64,000 nucleotides of DNA from Trichoderma breve (lineage: Eukaryota > Ascomycota > Sordariomycetes > Hypocreales > Hypocreaceae), in the NCBI RefSeq assembly GCF_028502605.1, contig NW_026611593.1, positions 372,001 through 436,000 of the forward strand. The letters run 5' to 3'. The position numbers and the translations under genes are program-made. The notes beneath the pieces are model-generated. The model made no database searches. It saw only the letters and a list, made by a program, of their open reading frames with translations, and was not told where the DNA came from. This document shows, in pieces, positions 37,578 to 50,365 of the stretch. Numbering within the stretch: position 1 is the first letter of the stretch; each line of letters opens with the position of its first letter.

Positions 37578-38348
37578 TTTGACTGTAGTTGATGCAATTG
37601 ATGATGAAAAACAATGTTTTCGATACGATTCAATTTAGTTCATCACATATCAATTCAATCCATTTACCGGTGTGAGACTCATTCGCCGGCGTGAGACTCA
37701 TTCACGCAGATACGACTGATACGGTCTGATCCTTGATTGCTGCATATCCCCGCTTATAGGCACCCTCCGTGGCTCACCTGCGGCTTCGGTGGCGGCCGGC
37801 CGAAGCGGATCCCGGAGCGGCTCTTGTGTGTCATTAGTTCAGTGAGTTTTATGCTTTTGACTCATTTTTTTTTCTTAGTTAGGACTTTCTGGAGTATAAA
37901 GAGCTGGGAGAGGTCGCTCTTCTTTGGAGAGATTTCTAAAACTTAAAAAAGGTTTCGCGAATTGGCGACTCTATCCTGGTGCTACTGCTATTGCCCGTTG
38001 TTATTTTGTTTTACCCTCTATAAGATATTTCTTTTTTACTTTAATTCAATTCAATCCGTCCCTCATCTGCTCTGGTACGTGGAGCTCTTTTTCTCTTTGA
38101 TTTTTTTTTTCTCTTTTTGTTTCGTTGAGTTTTCGCACTTTTATCCAAAGCCTGTTTTTAGCTGTTGTCTTGTCTTACGTCAACAATATGCCTCAGAAAT
38201 GTCGTCAGCCGTTCATAGTTGTAATTGTATCAAATAAACATTGATTGACGCCAATTCTTTAGAAAGAAAGAAGAAAAAACCACTATCCCTCACCTCCTCA
38301 GCCGTAAAATAAAAGGCTACGGTGATTGGGCCATTTCCTCCCCTCAAA
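37578..38348. other. Divergent promoter, MFS transporter and AMP deaminase
   Basis: This 771-bp stretch separates divergent ATGs. It holds the CCGGYGTGAGACTCATTC repeat on the transporter side, and T/C-rich tracts at 38085-38120 on the AMP deaminase side, as often seen before strongly expressed fungal genes. No gene is supported. Confidence 0.5.
37667..37703. repeat. 18-bp direct repeat, CCGGYGTGAGACTCATTC
   Basis: Two copies at 37667-37684 and 37686-37703 differ at one base. Each contains the palindrome TGAG-A-CTCA. They lie 90-126 bp upstream of the MFS transporter ATG (37577, minus). Confidence 0.75.
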
Positions 38349-40962
38349 ATGTGTTCTCATCACAGAGAAGAGAGTGACAGAGAAAATACCCCTCAGCCGC
38401 CCGAGACTCCTCAAGATGGCGTGCTTCCAAGAGATATTCCTCACCGCACGACCTTTTACGACTCGGTCGTTGAGCGGCAAATGTCCCAGGCTGATGCCAA
38501 GCTGTTCTATCAGCGAAGCCAGCTAGACAGCTCCGGTGCTGCGGACGCTGTGTCATCCTCGTATAATGACCCCGTTGCAGCTCTGGCATCAAGCGGCGAC
38601 CTCGAATATGAGGGCGACGCTGCACTGTCCGAGTCTTTTGGCAAGGCTTCTGTGTCTGGGCTTGACAGCGCTAGGCTTGCAGCTGAGGCCTCCAGGGGAA
38701 TCTCCAATATCAACTTCCTTGACCCTCAGCCACAGGTGACGGCAGAGTTGAGCTCCATTTCCAAGAGCATCCAAGATATTATCGCGCTGAGACAAAAATA
38801 CATGACGCTGTCGCTACAGCGATATGGCGATGATCCTAGAAATGGCGCCGACTGGCAGATTTATCCCCCGGGAGACAAGCCTGGAGATAACTTCGACATG
38901 GAACATGTCCTGCCATTGCCTTCAAGCGACGACAGCATGACGTTCAAGTTGAGCGATGCTGGTGTCTATGAGGTCTTTGAGGGTGCCAATTCCGAAACAC
39001 CCGCTTTCCAAATCCCAACTATCAGACAGTTCTATATGGACCTCGACAGCATCCTTACCGCCTCGTCAGATGGGCCAAGCAAGAGCTTCGCCTTCCGCCG
39101 CCTCCAATACCTTGAAGGCAAATTCAACCTGTACGCGCTTCTAAACGAGTACCAGGAAACCGCCGACAGCAAAAAGGTGCCTCACAGAGACTTCTACAAC
39201 GTCCGAAAAGTAGACACTCACGTGCACCACTCGGCGTCCATGAACCAGAAGCACTTGCTGCGCTTTATCAAGAGCAGGATGAAGAAGAACCCTGATGAAG
39301 TTGTCTTGTTCCGTGACGGGAAGCACTTGACGCTTGCCGAGGTGTTTGCTAGTATTAATCTTACGGCGTACGACTTGAGTATTGACACTCTTGATATGCA
39401 CGTATGTTATTCACGACTTGTTAAGTCAGGACGTTGTGAGCTGATCTGAAAATAGGCCCATGTGGATTCTTTCCACCGATTTGACAAGTTCAACTTGAAG
39501 TACAACCCTGTTGGAGAATCTCGACTTCGAGAAATCTTCTTGAAGACGGATAACCTGATCAAGGGCCGCTATCTAGCTGAGCTCACCAAAGAAGTCATTT
39601 CCGATCTAGAAGCCAGCAAGTACCAAATGGCTGAGTGGCGTCTATCCATCTATGGTAAATCACTGGATGAATGGGACAAACTTGCAGCCTGGGTCGTCGA
39701 CAACAAGCTGTTTTCGCAAAACGTCCGCTGGCTGATCCAGATTCCTCGGCTGTATGATGTTTACAAGGACAATGGCCTAATGGAGTCGTTTGACCAAGTC
39801 GTCACCAACGTCTTCCAGCCGTTGTTCGAGGTCACAAAGGACCCCTCCAGTCACCCGAAGCTGCACATTTTCCTCCAGCGCGTCGTCGGTCTCGACAGCG
39901 TCGACGACGAGAGTAAGATCGAGAGGCGCTTGTACAGGAAGTTTCCCGTTCCAAAGGAGTGGAACACGAAGCAAAACCCGCCATACAATTACTGGATCTA
40001 CTATCTCTTTGCCAACATGGCGTCCCTCAACTCCTGGCGCAAGAAACGTGGCTTCAACACTCTTATCCTGCGGCCTCACTGCGCTGAAGCTGGCGACCCG
40101 GAGCATTTGGCCGTCGCGACGCTTTGCTGCCACAGCATCAGCCACGGAGTGTTGCTCCGAAAGGTCCCGTTGTTGCAGTATGTGTTTTACCTCGAACAGA
40201 TTGGCGTGGCCATGTCGCCGTTGAGCAACAACGCCTTGTTCCTGTCATACGACCGCAATCCGTTCCCTCAATACTTCAAACGAGGTCTCAACGTGTCCCT
40301 CTCAACCGACGATCCTCTGCAGTTTGCATACACAAAGGAGCCTCTGATGGAAGAATACGCTGTTGCCGCGCAAATCTACAAGCTCAGTCCGACAGATATG
40401 TGCGAGCTTGCCAAGAACTCGGTCAAGCAGAGCGGTTACGAGGCGGCTGTTAAGGCGCAGTGGCTGGGACCCTGTTTCGACAAGCCTGGCAGAGAAGGAA
40501 ATACCATGGCCAAGACGAATGTTCCCGACCGGAGAGAGGAGTTTAGGTATTCCACCTTGTTGACAGAGCGAGAGGTGTAAGTGTCTTTCTTCTTCTCTTA
40601 TTGTTGTTATGAGAATGTTGCTGATCATATTTATTTAACTGCTGTACAGACTAAGCCGATACGCTGCATTTGATCCAAATGCTGAGAAGAAGAGCATCAG
40701 CGGCGAATTGGCCTCAAAATCGTCAGTTGGCAACATTCCCTCCTCTGGCGCGACAGAAGCTGCATCAAGCATCACGAGTCCGACATCAGAAGCATCATCT
40801 CTCCGAAAGACTCCCAGCTCAGCTGCAGATGTGCACATTTCTGGAAATGATCCGATGATATTCCCCGGAATTTTGAGTCGGGATACTAGTCGCCGCAATC
40901 TGACCAAGGTTGATAGCTGGGGTATTCAGTCAACTGAGCTTCCCAGCCCGGGGACTGATTGA
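38349..40962 (+). CDS. amd1: AMP deaminase, 828 aa
   Basis: Three exons, 38349-39401, 39456-40576 and 40650-40962, give 828 aa in frame. The catalytic (beta/alpha)8 domain shows the zinc motif [19 protein letters not shown] near residue 290 and the family signature [10 protein letters not shown] at residues 632-641, where the Asp pair acts in catalysis. AMP deaminase converts AMP to IMP and ammonia and balances adenylate pools in the cytosol. Length is close to yeast Amd1 (810 aa). The N-terminal third is variable and probably regulatory. The C-terminal tail after residue 725 is Ser-rich and disordered. The first in-frame ATG is at 38349. Confidence 0.95.
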
Positions 40963-41362
40963 AGCACATTTACGGTTTCGCTGGGGGGGTGGGGTTTGGG
41001 ATTAAAGTTCTTTGAAAATTGCATATTAGTATCCATGATAAATACGTGGAATGTTTGAGGCCCAGTACTAAACGTACTTTGCTTCCTGTGACGAGATAAT
41101 ACAGAGCGCGGCTCAACACGCGCCCTCTCACGCCGTCTTAATAGATTGTACTCCATATAGATGAAATACAAAAACAACAGCGCTTCTGAGCATAATAACC
41201 ATTTTACAATATATCTAATTAATCCCAATATTCATTTTCGTTTATCTTGAATGGCCAAATAAAGCGCTCTAAGTCCCGATCATGTACATTCAGCAGCATC
41301 AGTTGATCTCCAATGGTGGGAAGATGCATATACCAAAAACTGGCCTTCTGTATCTCATTCAA
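40963..41362. other. Intergenic
   Basis: A 400-bp stretch between the AMP deaminase stop and the tRNA gene. It is AT-rich after 41150. I see nothing else in it. Confidence 0.5.
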
Positions 41363-41444
41363 GCGTAATTGGTTTAGTGGTAAAATTCTCCGTTGCCATC
41401 CGAGCAACGTCGGGGAGCCCTGGGTTCGATTCCCAGATTACGCA
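41363..41444 (+). tRNA. tRNA-Gly(GCC) with an 11-nt intron
   Basis: The 82-nt sequence folds as a cloverleaf. The acceptor arms GCGTAAT and ATTACGC pair fully, with discriminator A at 41444. The D arm GTTTAGTGGTAAAATT follows the usual glycine form. The anticodon stem CTCCG/CGGGG closes a loop with GCC as anticodon. An 11-nt insert lies after position 37, the canonical tRNA intron site, leaving a mature length of 71 nt before CCA. The T arm CTGGG-TTCGATT-CCCAG is perfect. Internal A and B boxes are present, and a T6 run follows at 41455-41460. Confidence 0.93.
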
Positions 41445-41454
41445 TTGTAATTCA

Positions 41455-41460
41455 TTTTTT
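41455..41460 (+). terminator. RNA polymerase III terminator of tRNA-Gly
   Basis: A run of six T begins 11 nt after the tRNA 3' end, the usual Pol III stop signal. Confidence 0.75.
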
Positions 41461-41710
41461 GCACTTGGCGATGGTTTTTGTGGGTTCGATTTATCATGGA
41501 GTCGTGATGGACATTGGTGGGGTTGTTTGTGCCTTGGTGATGGTGGTAGTATCAATGTTATCAATGTTACATATCTACCACTCTTGCGCTCTTGAATGTT
41601 CATATAATGATGTACGGAGAAGTAGGAGTTGAGACGTTGTGCAAACACATCGTAATTATTTGATCATGTCAGATGACAATCCTGCCAGGTTGGAAGTGTG
41701 TTTATTGTCT

Positions 41711-42733
41711 CTAGGTAGCAATGCTCGGCATATTAATCCCGCCTTGAGCAACATAATCGATGAGCCCTACTGGACTTGCGTCTTCGCCTAGAAGAAGCCC
41801 CATGTCGTATGCCAATTTCTCGAACAGGTGCTTCAACAAGCCATCCATACCGAGGGTTTCCGGCCCTCCAGAAGAGTGGACTATTTCTGCAAGCCCACGT
41901 ACATGTTGCCTTGACGCAGCTATATTGCCAGCTTGTATCTATATATTTGGCATTAGTCTACATCAGTTTCTTTCAGTATTCATTTATATGAGAGGCACTT
42001 ACCTCATCTAATGTCAAAGATATAATCGTGGCAATTATCGAGTCTCTCGCCGAGCAATCCCCAGCATCAATGGCCTCTCTAATAGCGCGAATACAGAGGA
42101 TTCTATACTGCATCGCCAAAGTAATGTACTCCTCTTTCTGGTAGACTTGATGTAAATGGCGGCATGTAGATAAGAATGTAGTGCTCAACATGCCCACATT
42201 GGATACGGCCAGCTGGATCCAGCTTATCCGTAGCTGGTGGTGGTGGAAGCTTGGATCTTTGAGTATCATGCATTTGGATCCATATTGGGTAGTGACTATT
42301 GTGATATCTGGAGTTTATTAATCAGCATAATGGGAAAAAATCTGCGCTGAAGCACCAATGGCAAGCTACAGACCAACTTACAATGGTCAAAGAGGTAGTG
42401 CTCCAGTGGCGAAAGCGGCCTAGCAAAGCATCCAAAAGGATCCCGCCGACTGGATGTGAGCTGATCGACAGGATCGGGAATCCTAGCGGAGTACCTCTCA
42501 GGCCCAACGTCGACCAAACAGTTGTCTCTCCGGTCTATAGCTTCACTGGCTTGAGTTTTCTTTGCATACGGAATACTCGGCTCCACATTGCTGGCCTGGT
42601 TTGCGGCTTTGCGAGCATGCTTCACTCTAGCATGAGAGACTCGAGCAGCATGTGAGTACGCGCGGCGTTGTAACTTGGAAGAAGACCCTTGTGAAGGATG
42701 TGACAGATTTATAAACTCAAGCTTGCTCTCCAT
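41711..42733 (-). CDS. Short fungal regulator-like protein (PF11951 type, no zinc cluster), 294 aa
   Basis: Three exons on the minus strand, 42733-42382, 42307-42003 and 41938-41711, give 294 aa in frame. The start MESKLEFINLSHPSQGSSSKLQRRAYSHAARV is typical of fungal_trans_2-like proteins that lack the Zn2Cys6 cluster. The rest follows that family: DPFGCFARPLSPLEHYLFDHY, FHHHQLRISWIQLAVSNVGML, ALQYRI-like helix, and SSGGPETLG. Family members usually run 100-200 residues longer, so the C-terminus may be cut short; after SSGGPETLG it ends with an unfamiliar 37-residue tail. It could be a working short form or the remnant of a larger gene. It lies 266 bp from the tRNA-Gly gene. Confidence 0.7.
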
Positions 42734-43550
42734 TGGTAGTAGAGCTCCCGGAGTCGAGCCTCGTTCAGCTACAGGTGAGAGAGCATCATGCAGAGCCAGG
42801 TACCGAAGCGGCCCACGTACTATCGTGGGGGTCGAGATAGGGATAGTTGGATGAGATATTATGATGGAGCAAGATACAGAGCGTGCCTGAGGAATTGCTT
42901 GTCCCCAATCTCTATTGTGCGTGTGTTTGTGTGATGCCATCGCTGGAATCCCGACGTTTACAAAACATTTTGCCGCCTTGATCAATGTACCTTTGTACTC
43001 TTTCCTAACTGGGATAGGCCCCGCTTACCAGGATTCTTTCGGGGTTTTATGATAGAATCCTCATCATCAAGATCACGAGAGTTCAGCATAAGAAACTTTA
43101 CTTTTCGTACAAACACTTGCAATTATGAAGAGCCCTAAGTCGTTAATCTCTAAATTTTATGTATAAAATACTTAGATAATGTTGGATGCAGAGGATCCCC
43201 CACGTGTACTCATGTACTCTTTCTAGAATGGGAATAACGCTATCTTGAATACATCGCTTACCACCCTAGAGGATTAGAAGACTGTAGCATATTGCACGGA
43301 ATTATAACGTGTCTTCAGTCAACTCTACCATATTGATTCAAAGTGTTTATAATCATCAAGTCGAAGGCGGAGAATGTTTCTCCGCTTCATTGTTGCGGAC
43401 ATGAATCCGAGGAAGCGGACTTGAAACTGGCTGAAGGTATAAGAAGCTTAGAAGGTGTCCATCCAGTGATCGCTATCATCATTTTATCACCCTTGATACA
43501 TTCTCACAATCATCGTAACATCAATAAGTTGTCTCTGAGTCTTCATCAAG
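42734..43550. other. Divergent intergenic region
   Basis: This 817-bp stretch holds the upstream regions of the short regulator gene and the flavoprotein gene. An in-frame extension of the regulator reads to 42985 but lacks family resemblance, so I leave it as 5' UTR. A CACGTG element lies near 43201-43206. No gene is seen. Confidence 0.45.
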
Positions 43551-44186
43551 ATGACTGCATCTAAGCAGGCCAACGTGGCCATCATCATCACTAGCACCAG
43601 ACTTGTTCGAGTTGGACCGGCAATTGCCAACATTGTCAAAGACATTCTTGAAAAGGAAGATGGAAACGATACAAAGCTCTCCTTGGTCGATCTTGCAGAC
43701 TTTAAGCTGCCAATCTACGACGAGAGCGTTGTTCCGTACCAAGTTCCCTCTCAGGCAACATATGCCAACGAACACAGCCGCCGCTGGAGTGCCGAGATCT
43801 CCAAATATGACGCCTATATCCTGGTCATTCCCGAATACAACTACGGTGTGGCGGGAAGCACAAAGAATGCGATTGACTACCTGAGGAATGAGTGGATTGG
43901 GAAGCCAGCAGCTATCGTAAGCTACGGCATGACGGGCGGCAAGAATGCTTCGGAACAAGTCAAGGTCTCCCTTGAGGGAACGGAACTTCGCGTGAGCCCT
44001 ACACGGCCTCAGCTTATATTTGCAAAGAATGGCGAAACACCAGACATCTTTACCGCTATGCAGAAGGGCGAGCTAGGCGAGAAATCTCGCGAGATTTGGA
44101 CCACTGAGAACAAGAAGGATATTGTGAAGGCTTTTGAGGAGCTGAAAGAGGCAATCAAGAATCCACCGGCAGCCAAAGAAAAATAA
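43551..44186 (+). CDS. NADPH-dependent FMN reductase family protein, 211 aa
   Basis: Intronless. The flavodoxin-like fold is visible: the first strand NVAIIITSTRLVRVGPAIA makes the FMN phosphate loop (GSxRxxRxGxxxA in the family, with STR here), and YILVIPEYNYGVAGSTKNAIDYL contains the PEYN motif followed by G..LKNAID that marks this family. Members reduce FMN or quinones with NADPH, or act on azo or nitro groups, in the cytosol. Length is usual. The Lys/Pro-rich end (NPPAAKEK) is disordered. It opens the block with P450, methyltransferase and BBE oxidase, and may supply reduced flavin or act on a pathway product; that link is inferred from position only. Confidence 0.92.
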   Translation: MTASKQANVAIIITSTRLVRVGPAIANIVKDILEKEDGNDTKLSLVDLADFKLPIYDESVVPYQVPSQATYANEHSRRWSAEISKYDAYILVIPEYNYGVAGSTKNAIDYLRNEWIGKPAAIVSYGMTGGKNASEQVKVSLEGTELRVSPTRPQLIFAKNGETPDIFTAMQKGELGEKSREIWTTENKKDIVKAFEELKEAIKNPPAAKEK

Positions 44187-44453
44187 TAATGAATAGCTGA
44201 CATATGTAATCATTCTATCTCTCAAAAACACCATTGTAAATGGAATTGATCTTCTTTAAGGACATCAGATAAACAATATAATGTGATTTAGCTACAGTGT
44301 CACATCCAGTATCAATGACTGTTATCTCGCAAAGCCTTTGTTATTATACTCTTTCCATTCTTAGTATGTCGATTTTAGCCAATGAGGAGATAATGACCCA
44401 GTATTAAAACACATGTAACGTCGCCATATGGATAAGTCATAGAGTCTTCCATT

Positions 44454-45959
44454 CTATGCCCACCTAAGCTCAATATTACCACCTACTTGCTTACTATTGA
44501 ACCACTCTACAATCTCAATCTTCTCTACCACCGGTCTTGCGCCATCTAACACACGGCTTCGAACTAAAGCCTCAGAAGCCCACCACACAATTGCAGAGGC
44601 AAAGTTGCGGGCAATGCATTGCCGCGGGCCTTTGCCAAAGTGAAAACTATCTCGCAACATTTCCGGCGTACACTCCAGCCAGCGCTCTGGCACGAACTCA
44701 TATGGCTTTGGAAATACTTGGGGATTGAAATGCAGCGAGTAAGCTCCGATGCCAACGCTTGTACCAGCTGGAATAGTCGGCAGATTTGGGACATTCAGCC
44801 CTCCCGATGGGACAACCCGGGGAAGACGAGTAGGATTGGCTAATGCTAGACGACAAGCTTCTTTAACCGCTCCTGATAGATAAGGGAGAGATCGAGCGTC
44901 GACGCCAGGATTCTGCATGATCTCCTTATAGGTGCCTTCGAGGCTAGAAAATGAGTTAGCAAAGTATTTATATGCGAAGTAAAGGATCGCTCACATATCG
45001 GGTGCCTGGGCAAGATGCCAGCAGAAGACGGCTAGAATCCTGGCAACCCCATCTGTGCCTGCAAACATGATATCCATGACCTGTGCTATAGCTTCTTCCC
45101 GTGAGAGATTTGCATTAAGAAGCCGTCCTTGGTATGTTTCTTTCTCTCCTTGGGCGATACTGTCATCCACGGCCTTGGCTGCAAACTCCTGGACAATATT
45201 TGTGCTCGTGCTTATTGACAGTTTATTCTTGTCAATTTTCGCAGCCCAACTATCAAAAAAGCTGAATATCCAACTCGGAAGATAAAAGAAGCGACCGCCC
45301 GCAGCAAAATTATCGACGAAAGCAGTTGCGCTAAGTCTTTCGGTGCCAACACTGTTAAAGCATTCCCCAATTAGATACTCCGTCAAGGCATCCATCGCCA
45401 TGGAGCGAAAGAGGTTTAATAGATCAACTGGTCTGCCTGCTGCCAGAGACTTTCGGCGCTCTAGCTCAACCAGTGTTGTATCGATAATTTTCTGCATAGC
45501 CGGTTTGCCGTTTGTGATTGCTTGCTGCGCAAACAAGGGCGATACTGCCTTGGCACGAACTGCTCTATGAGTATGATCTGTTACTGAAAATATGGTAGGA
45601 AAACCATTGATATCGAAATTTCTGTATCCAGCAATCTTTCTAAAGCCGCCATTGTCGATATATATAGGATTGACAGCCGCTCCGTCTGAAATGTCAATTT
45701 CATTCGGGGCAATGCGAACCACAGGTCCGTATTTCTTGTGCAAGGCAGTAATAACTGTACATTCAATGCCTTTCCAAGTAAGATACCAGTACCATATCGG
45801 AGTAAGGCGAGCGATGAAGGGGCCTGGGATGTGTCCTAGGCGGTCGGTGCTCAGTCCGTAAAGGATTTTCAGTAGCAAGATCGAAATGACAGCCACCCCA
45901 ATGGATACAGGACTCAGAGTTGCCACAAACAAAGCTGGATTGGCAGCAGCAGTCGCCAT
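44454..45959 (-). CDS. Cytochrome P450 monooxygenase, 484 aa
   Basis: Two exons on the minus strand, 45959-44995 and 44943-44454, give 484 aa in frame. The N-terminus has a membrane anchor (VSIGVAVISILLLKILYGL) followed by the proline-rich GHIPGP hinge. The I-helix is seen as DIMFAGTDGVARI, the ExxR pair as KEACRLAL, PERW as the third Arg site, and the heme loop as FHFGKGPRQCIA with Cys431 as ligand. It is an ER-bound oxygenase that needs a P450 reductase. In fungi such P450s act on polyketides, terpenes or alkaloids; the family cannot be set here. An in-frame ATG at 46106 would add 49 residues before the anchor; the ATG at 45959 gives the usual form. Length is close to 500. Confidence 0.93.
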
Positions 45960-47887
45960 GATGGCTGATATTGATGAAGCGGCTCTATGGCCAGCTTTGA
46001 TGCTGAAGATTGTTGAGCGATACAAATTGAGGGGTTTGCGAAACCAGGTTTTAGTTATGTGGTCATGCCGCTTGAATCCTACGCACAATTGTGGAAATCC
46101 ATGCATGCCAATATTTATAGTCTCCCTTGCATACGTGCCACAGAGACACCAATACTCGATGCTATCTACGCAGTATTATTATTCTCACCCTACCAATTAA
46201 TTGCCTTAATTCTACAGATCAGCAATAGAACGATAAAAGATGATGACTTCAATACATTACTCCCGGGGTCATAATTCCAATTGTAGTCAAGACCGCTTGA
46301 CATATGTGTTGATTAGGACAGCGTTACTATGAATTCTCTCAAAGAAGTTGTCGATACCAGGGATCTTGGGAAGATCTTGTCTCTGCCGATGTCGCTGCTC
46401 AAAACTTTTGGACTAATCTTCTTCAGGTTTTGTATATGCATCCACTGAAGAGCTGCAATGGAGAGCAACTGTATGCGCCGACATGTTGTGAAAGACTGTA
46501 AAGCTCAAAAACTTGGCCGCGCATACTTGTTTATGCCAATTAGATACTCCTTCGACATTTTCATCCTTGAAGTTGCCCAGAGCTCATCTTCGTAACGTGA
46601 AACGATTTCAACAGACTTCTCGAAGGCGACCTTTGTTTCTTATACGAGAATAATCATGTGCGACCCAGTAGCTCAGACCAACCTGTGATCTGCGATCTAG
46701 ATTGGCGTCAGGAGCAGAGGAACTCACTCTTTCAAAGGCCAGCCAACAAACATCTTCTGCCATGTTCCTATTTAGGTAAAAATATCCCAAACGGGCCCGA
46801 GCACCAAATACCGGCCCGGAAGACGGCTACTCACGCCGGAAGAGCTAAACTCGCGATCGGTTAGACGTCTCCATAGTTGAGGCGGCCCCATACAGTACTA
46901 CCTAGCTATTATGTCTCGACATGGTGTTGTATTCCATCGATCATGCTAGTGAAAATTGAAGATACGTAGTAAGTGTGTATTGATCTAAGTATCTTTTAAA
47001 ATTGTAGCTCAGAGTCCAGTATGGGCGTCAACAATGATTGATCTTATGAGGTTGACAGAGAGTTTTGTGACGCCGCCTGGAATATTTCGACGGCGGCTGA
47101 CAGGAGCTTCAGTAGGTGGTTTATTACTTGGCGAAACAATGAAAAAATTCATAGCTATATATGTTAAGCCCTCGCTTCTATATGTCGCGAAAGCTCTTGC
47201 TGCTTTCCATCGAGCTCATAAGTACCCGTCAAAAATTGATAAATTCGAGCGCTAGAGAGGCTCGGAATTTTCGGTAAAGGGACGATTTGGGTATAAATAC
47301 ATTGCTCGATATGGATCGGCGTGGCATTATTGGATCTGCAACCCCTTTCACAACTTATTCTCATTGGCTACAGGTGGTTAGAATAAACGTGTTGCATCCA
47401 TGGATGTTTAAAAAGATCCATGGATTCCTCGGCACTTCGGAGCATCCCGAGTGGCCGCTCCGTAGTTCCCACTTTGCCCAGATCCGTTACTGATCACAGC
47501 CGGCAACGAACTGCCATGTGAAAGTTCTTTGCAAATTTGACTCATATTTCAATCAATCGCGACATAATTGTCTGGCAAACCCCTTAGAATTTTCCGTATG
47601 ATTTTGGAGTAGTTCTTCCTCTCATCAGACTCGAGATGTCGCGATTACTCATCTTGAATTGTAATCATTCCCGTGACAGGGAAGCTTCAATCTAATCATA
47701 TAACTGGGTCGGATGCCATACATTCAGCCAATCACAGGCCCGACCTCGGCTGACGTGGGATTCAAGTCCGAGGTTTAATATTCCGAGGTTTCCATGCTCG
47801 AAGCTCCTCGTTTCTATTTCCCAACAGGCAAAGATCCCTTCAATGGTCCAGTAGCTCTGTGTCAAGGCAAGAAGAACCAGCGTCAAG
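45960..47887. other. Divergent intergenic region, P450 and regulator
   Basis: About 1.9 kb without a supported gene between divergent ATGs. Two copies of the palindrome ATCCATGGAT lie at 47397-47406 and 47416-47425. A CCAAT box is at 47728-47732 and a set of CCGAGG motifs lies at 47744-47791. Confidence 0.5.
47744..47791. promoter_or_regulatory. CCGAGG cluster before the cluster regulator
   Basis: CCTCGG at 47744-47749 and two CCGAGG copies at 47768-47773 and 47783-47788; the latter two are part of a direct repeat TCCGAGGTTT at 47767-47776 and 47782-47791. They lie about 100-145 bp before the ATG of the Zn2Cys6 gene. The CGG/CCG core is typical for Zn2Cys6 sites, so autoregulation is possible. 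Confidence 0.45.
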
Positions 47888-50365
47888 ATGTCGACTCGCC
47901 GCTATCGTTCGGCTATTGCGTGTCAAACCTGCCGAGTGCGCAAGGTGCGATGTAGCGTGTCCATGACGGGAGTGCCGTGTATTAGTTGCGAGCAGGACCA
48001 AACGGAATGCATCCTGAAGCCGCGACAAGGCAAACGGTAAGCCATTCGTCCGTGTACTCGTATCATGGGAAACGATGTTGTTTATATCATCAAACCGGGT
48101 TACTGATTGATTCCAAGCCACTCGTCCCACAGCCATCGGCAGAGCACTACTGTGTTCCCGGCTCCCCGTCACTATGTTGAAAGCTCGGCGGCAATGCGGG
48201 ATACCGCTAACCAAAGCAATGCCAATCCTTCGTCACCGGATTCTAGTCCGGGGGGTGAAATTGTACCATTGCAAGACTCACAAGCGCCGTTGGACACGCC
48301 TGAGACCAAAGTTTCAGCTGCGTCCAGTGAGCCAAGTGCCGCTGATGAGGAACAGCTCGGCGTTGAAATGGTAGAAGTGGCCCTGGGGCATCCACGAAGA
48401 GAGTGCCAAGTCCCGTACTACATCGGTATGTTAACCGGAAGGATCATCCAGGTGCATAATCTCATGCAGCAGCGTGTTATTAACTCTAAACCCATGCAGG
48501 TGAGCAGACTGGGGGGCCTACATCAACCATGCATATATGCACAACCGATCACCTCATACCAAAGCATCTTCTCATGCCAGCGGCAAAGCCAACCACCTTA
48601 ACCGAAGATGAAAAAACCTTCCTCCGCCGTAAAGGCGTCTATTCATTTTTATCAGACACAGCAAGTGATAGTTTGATCCGGGCATATTTCCACAATGTCC
48701 ACCCAATCATGCCCATCTTGGAAGCAGACAAACTCCTGGAATATCATCGCTCTAAACGACTGAAAGAGTATAACCTTATACTACTATGGGGTCTTTATAC
48801 TATTTCTTCCAATGTAAATACTCCTTCTATTCATATCGTCTGTGGTGGATGTAATTGCTAATTAACGGACCACAGTACGTACCTGCAGAGATATACGAGA
48901 ATGAAGGTTTTACATCTCGAAAAGCGTTTAAAGCCGAGATGTTTGCTCGTGCAGTCGTAGGTCAACTCTTTATTGTTCCATCATCTCTCCTTTTCCGATA
49001 GTGCTAACGCGTACCTTTAGTGCGTATATAACAACGGCGGGGAAAAGAACAACCTCATCCTTCTACAGGGGGCGCTGCTGCTAGGCTTCTGGAACTCAGA
49101 TATAGAGGATCACATGCAGCCATGGCAGTGGAGCGGCCGAGCTATTAATCTGTGTCATGTCCTCGGCCTCCACCGCGATATTGATGCCATTGGATATAAC
49201 CCATCCATAACCGAACGACAGCGTTCACTATTTCGGAGACTATGGTGGACGTGCTTCTGGCGAGATCGTTGGCTCTCCGTGTCACTGGGCAGGCCTTTGC
49301 GGATCAATCTTGACGAATCTGACACTCCTGACCCGCTGGTTTCAGACATTGCCGTGGACCTGGAGGGCATACCAGAGTCTGTGACATCGGCGTTTTTCCC
49401 TAGAGACCTGCCGCGATTGGCAGAATATTGGATTCAGTTGATACAAATGACGAAGTTGCTCGGCAAGACTCTCATGACGTGCTACCAACTGCGACGGCCG
49501 AAGCCCACAATCAATGAGATCGATACTCTCGAGGCAGAGTTGATGCGCTTCAATATGCCAGAACACCCAGATCCGATTCTATCTCGATTGGCGACGTTTT
49601 ACTATTACCATTTACAGCTACACTACCAGTTAGTACATGTTCAATGTTCTCCTTTCCTCACTTTACGATTCACTAACCGGCGGATGAAGGGCCATCTTAA
49701 TCACATTTTACCGACCTTGTAGCGTAGAGGCTCCGTCAGATCTTCCTTCTTACCGCCAGAGAGAATGGCAGCAGGAAATGCAGGGGAAAGCAATGTCTGC
49801 TGCCTCAAAGACTTGCAACATTGTCTATGCACTCGCTCAGGGCAACTTCTTTTCGTTTGCCGGACCAATGACGTGAGTTATTCTTGCATTCAATGGTGCT
49901 TTCGATTGCTATTGTCCAATAGTTTGTGTTTGACCGAGATATATACTAATATTACCGCTTAGGCCCACGCTTCTGGTCCCGGCAATGCAAGTCTACCTTC
50001 TCAATTGCAAATTCGGCGACGCCCTCTCAAGGCGACTCGGCTTAAATATGCTGAACATGTGCATGATGATCTTGGAAGAGCTGCAAAAGACGTATTCAGT
50101 CGCTTCCGTGTGCCGAGGTATTTTCGGCAAGGCCATCCAGCAGCTCTTCCCCGACGATGCTGCTAGTATCTCTTTAACCCACTCTCTTCCCGAGCAAGAC
50201 GTGACGCCAGTAGCGGAGCTGATGCCCCCTCCGAGCTCTATTCCAGATACTGCTCTTCAGTTGGAGCTCTTTGGTGCCAATGTCACCAAGGCGGATTTTA
50301 TTGATGCCCTTACAGCTGAGGCATCCATTTTCAGTTTTGTCGATATGCTGAACTTTTCATCATGA
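47888..50365 (+). CDS. Zn2Cys6 transcription factor, about 665 aa
   Basis: Seven exons, 47888-48036, 48133-48425, 48500-48813, 48876-48956, 49021-49628, 49723-49872 and 49963-50365, give 665 aa in frame. The zinc cluster ACQTCRVRKVRC...PCISC...EC is at residues 11-41. The core is the fungal transcription factor domain: VYSFLSDTASDSLIRAYFHNVHPIMPILEAD, then LLQGALLLGFWNSD and WSGRAINLCHVLGLHRD, then RLWWTCFWRDRWLSVSLGRP, a close match to cutinase-factor-like regulators. Two acceptors 15 nt apart (after 48117 or 48132) fit exon 2; I took the CAG at 48130-48132. The intron 49629-49722 has donor GTTAGT and removes the place where relatives usually have an RPF-like helix. It is the likely pathway regulator of the adjoining block. 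Confidence 0.85.
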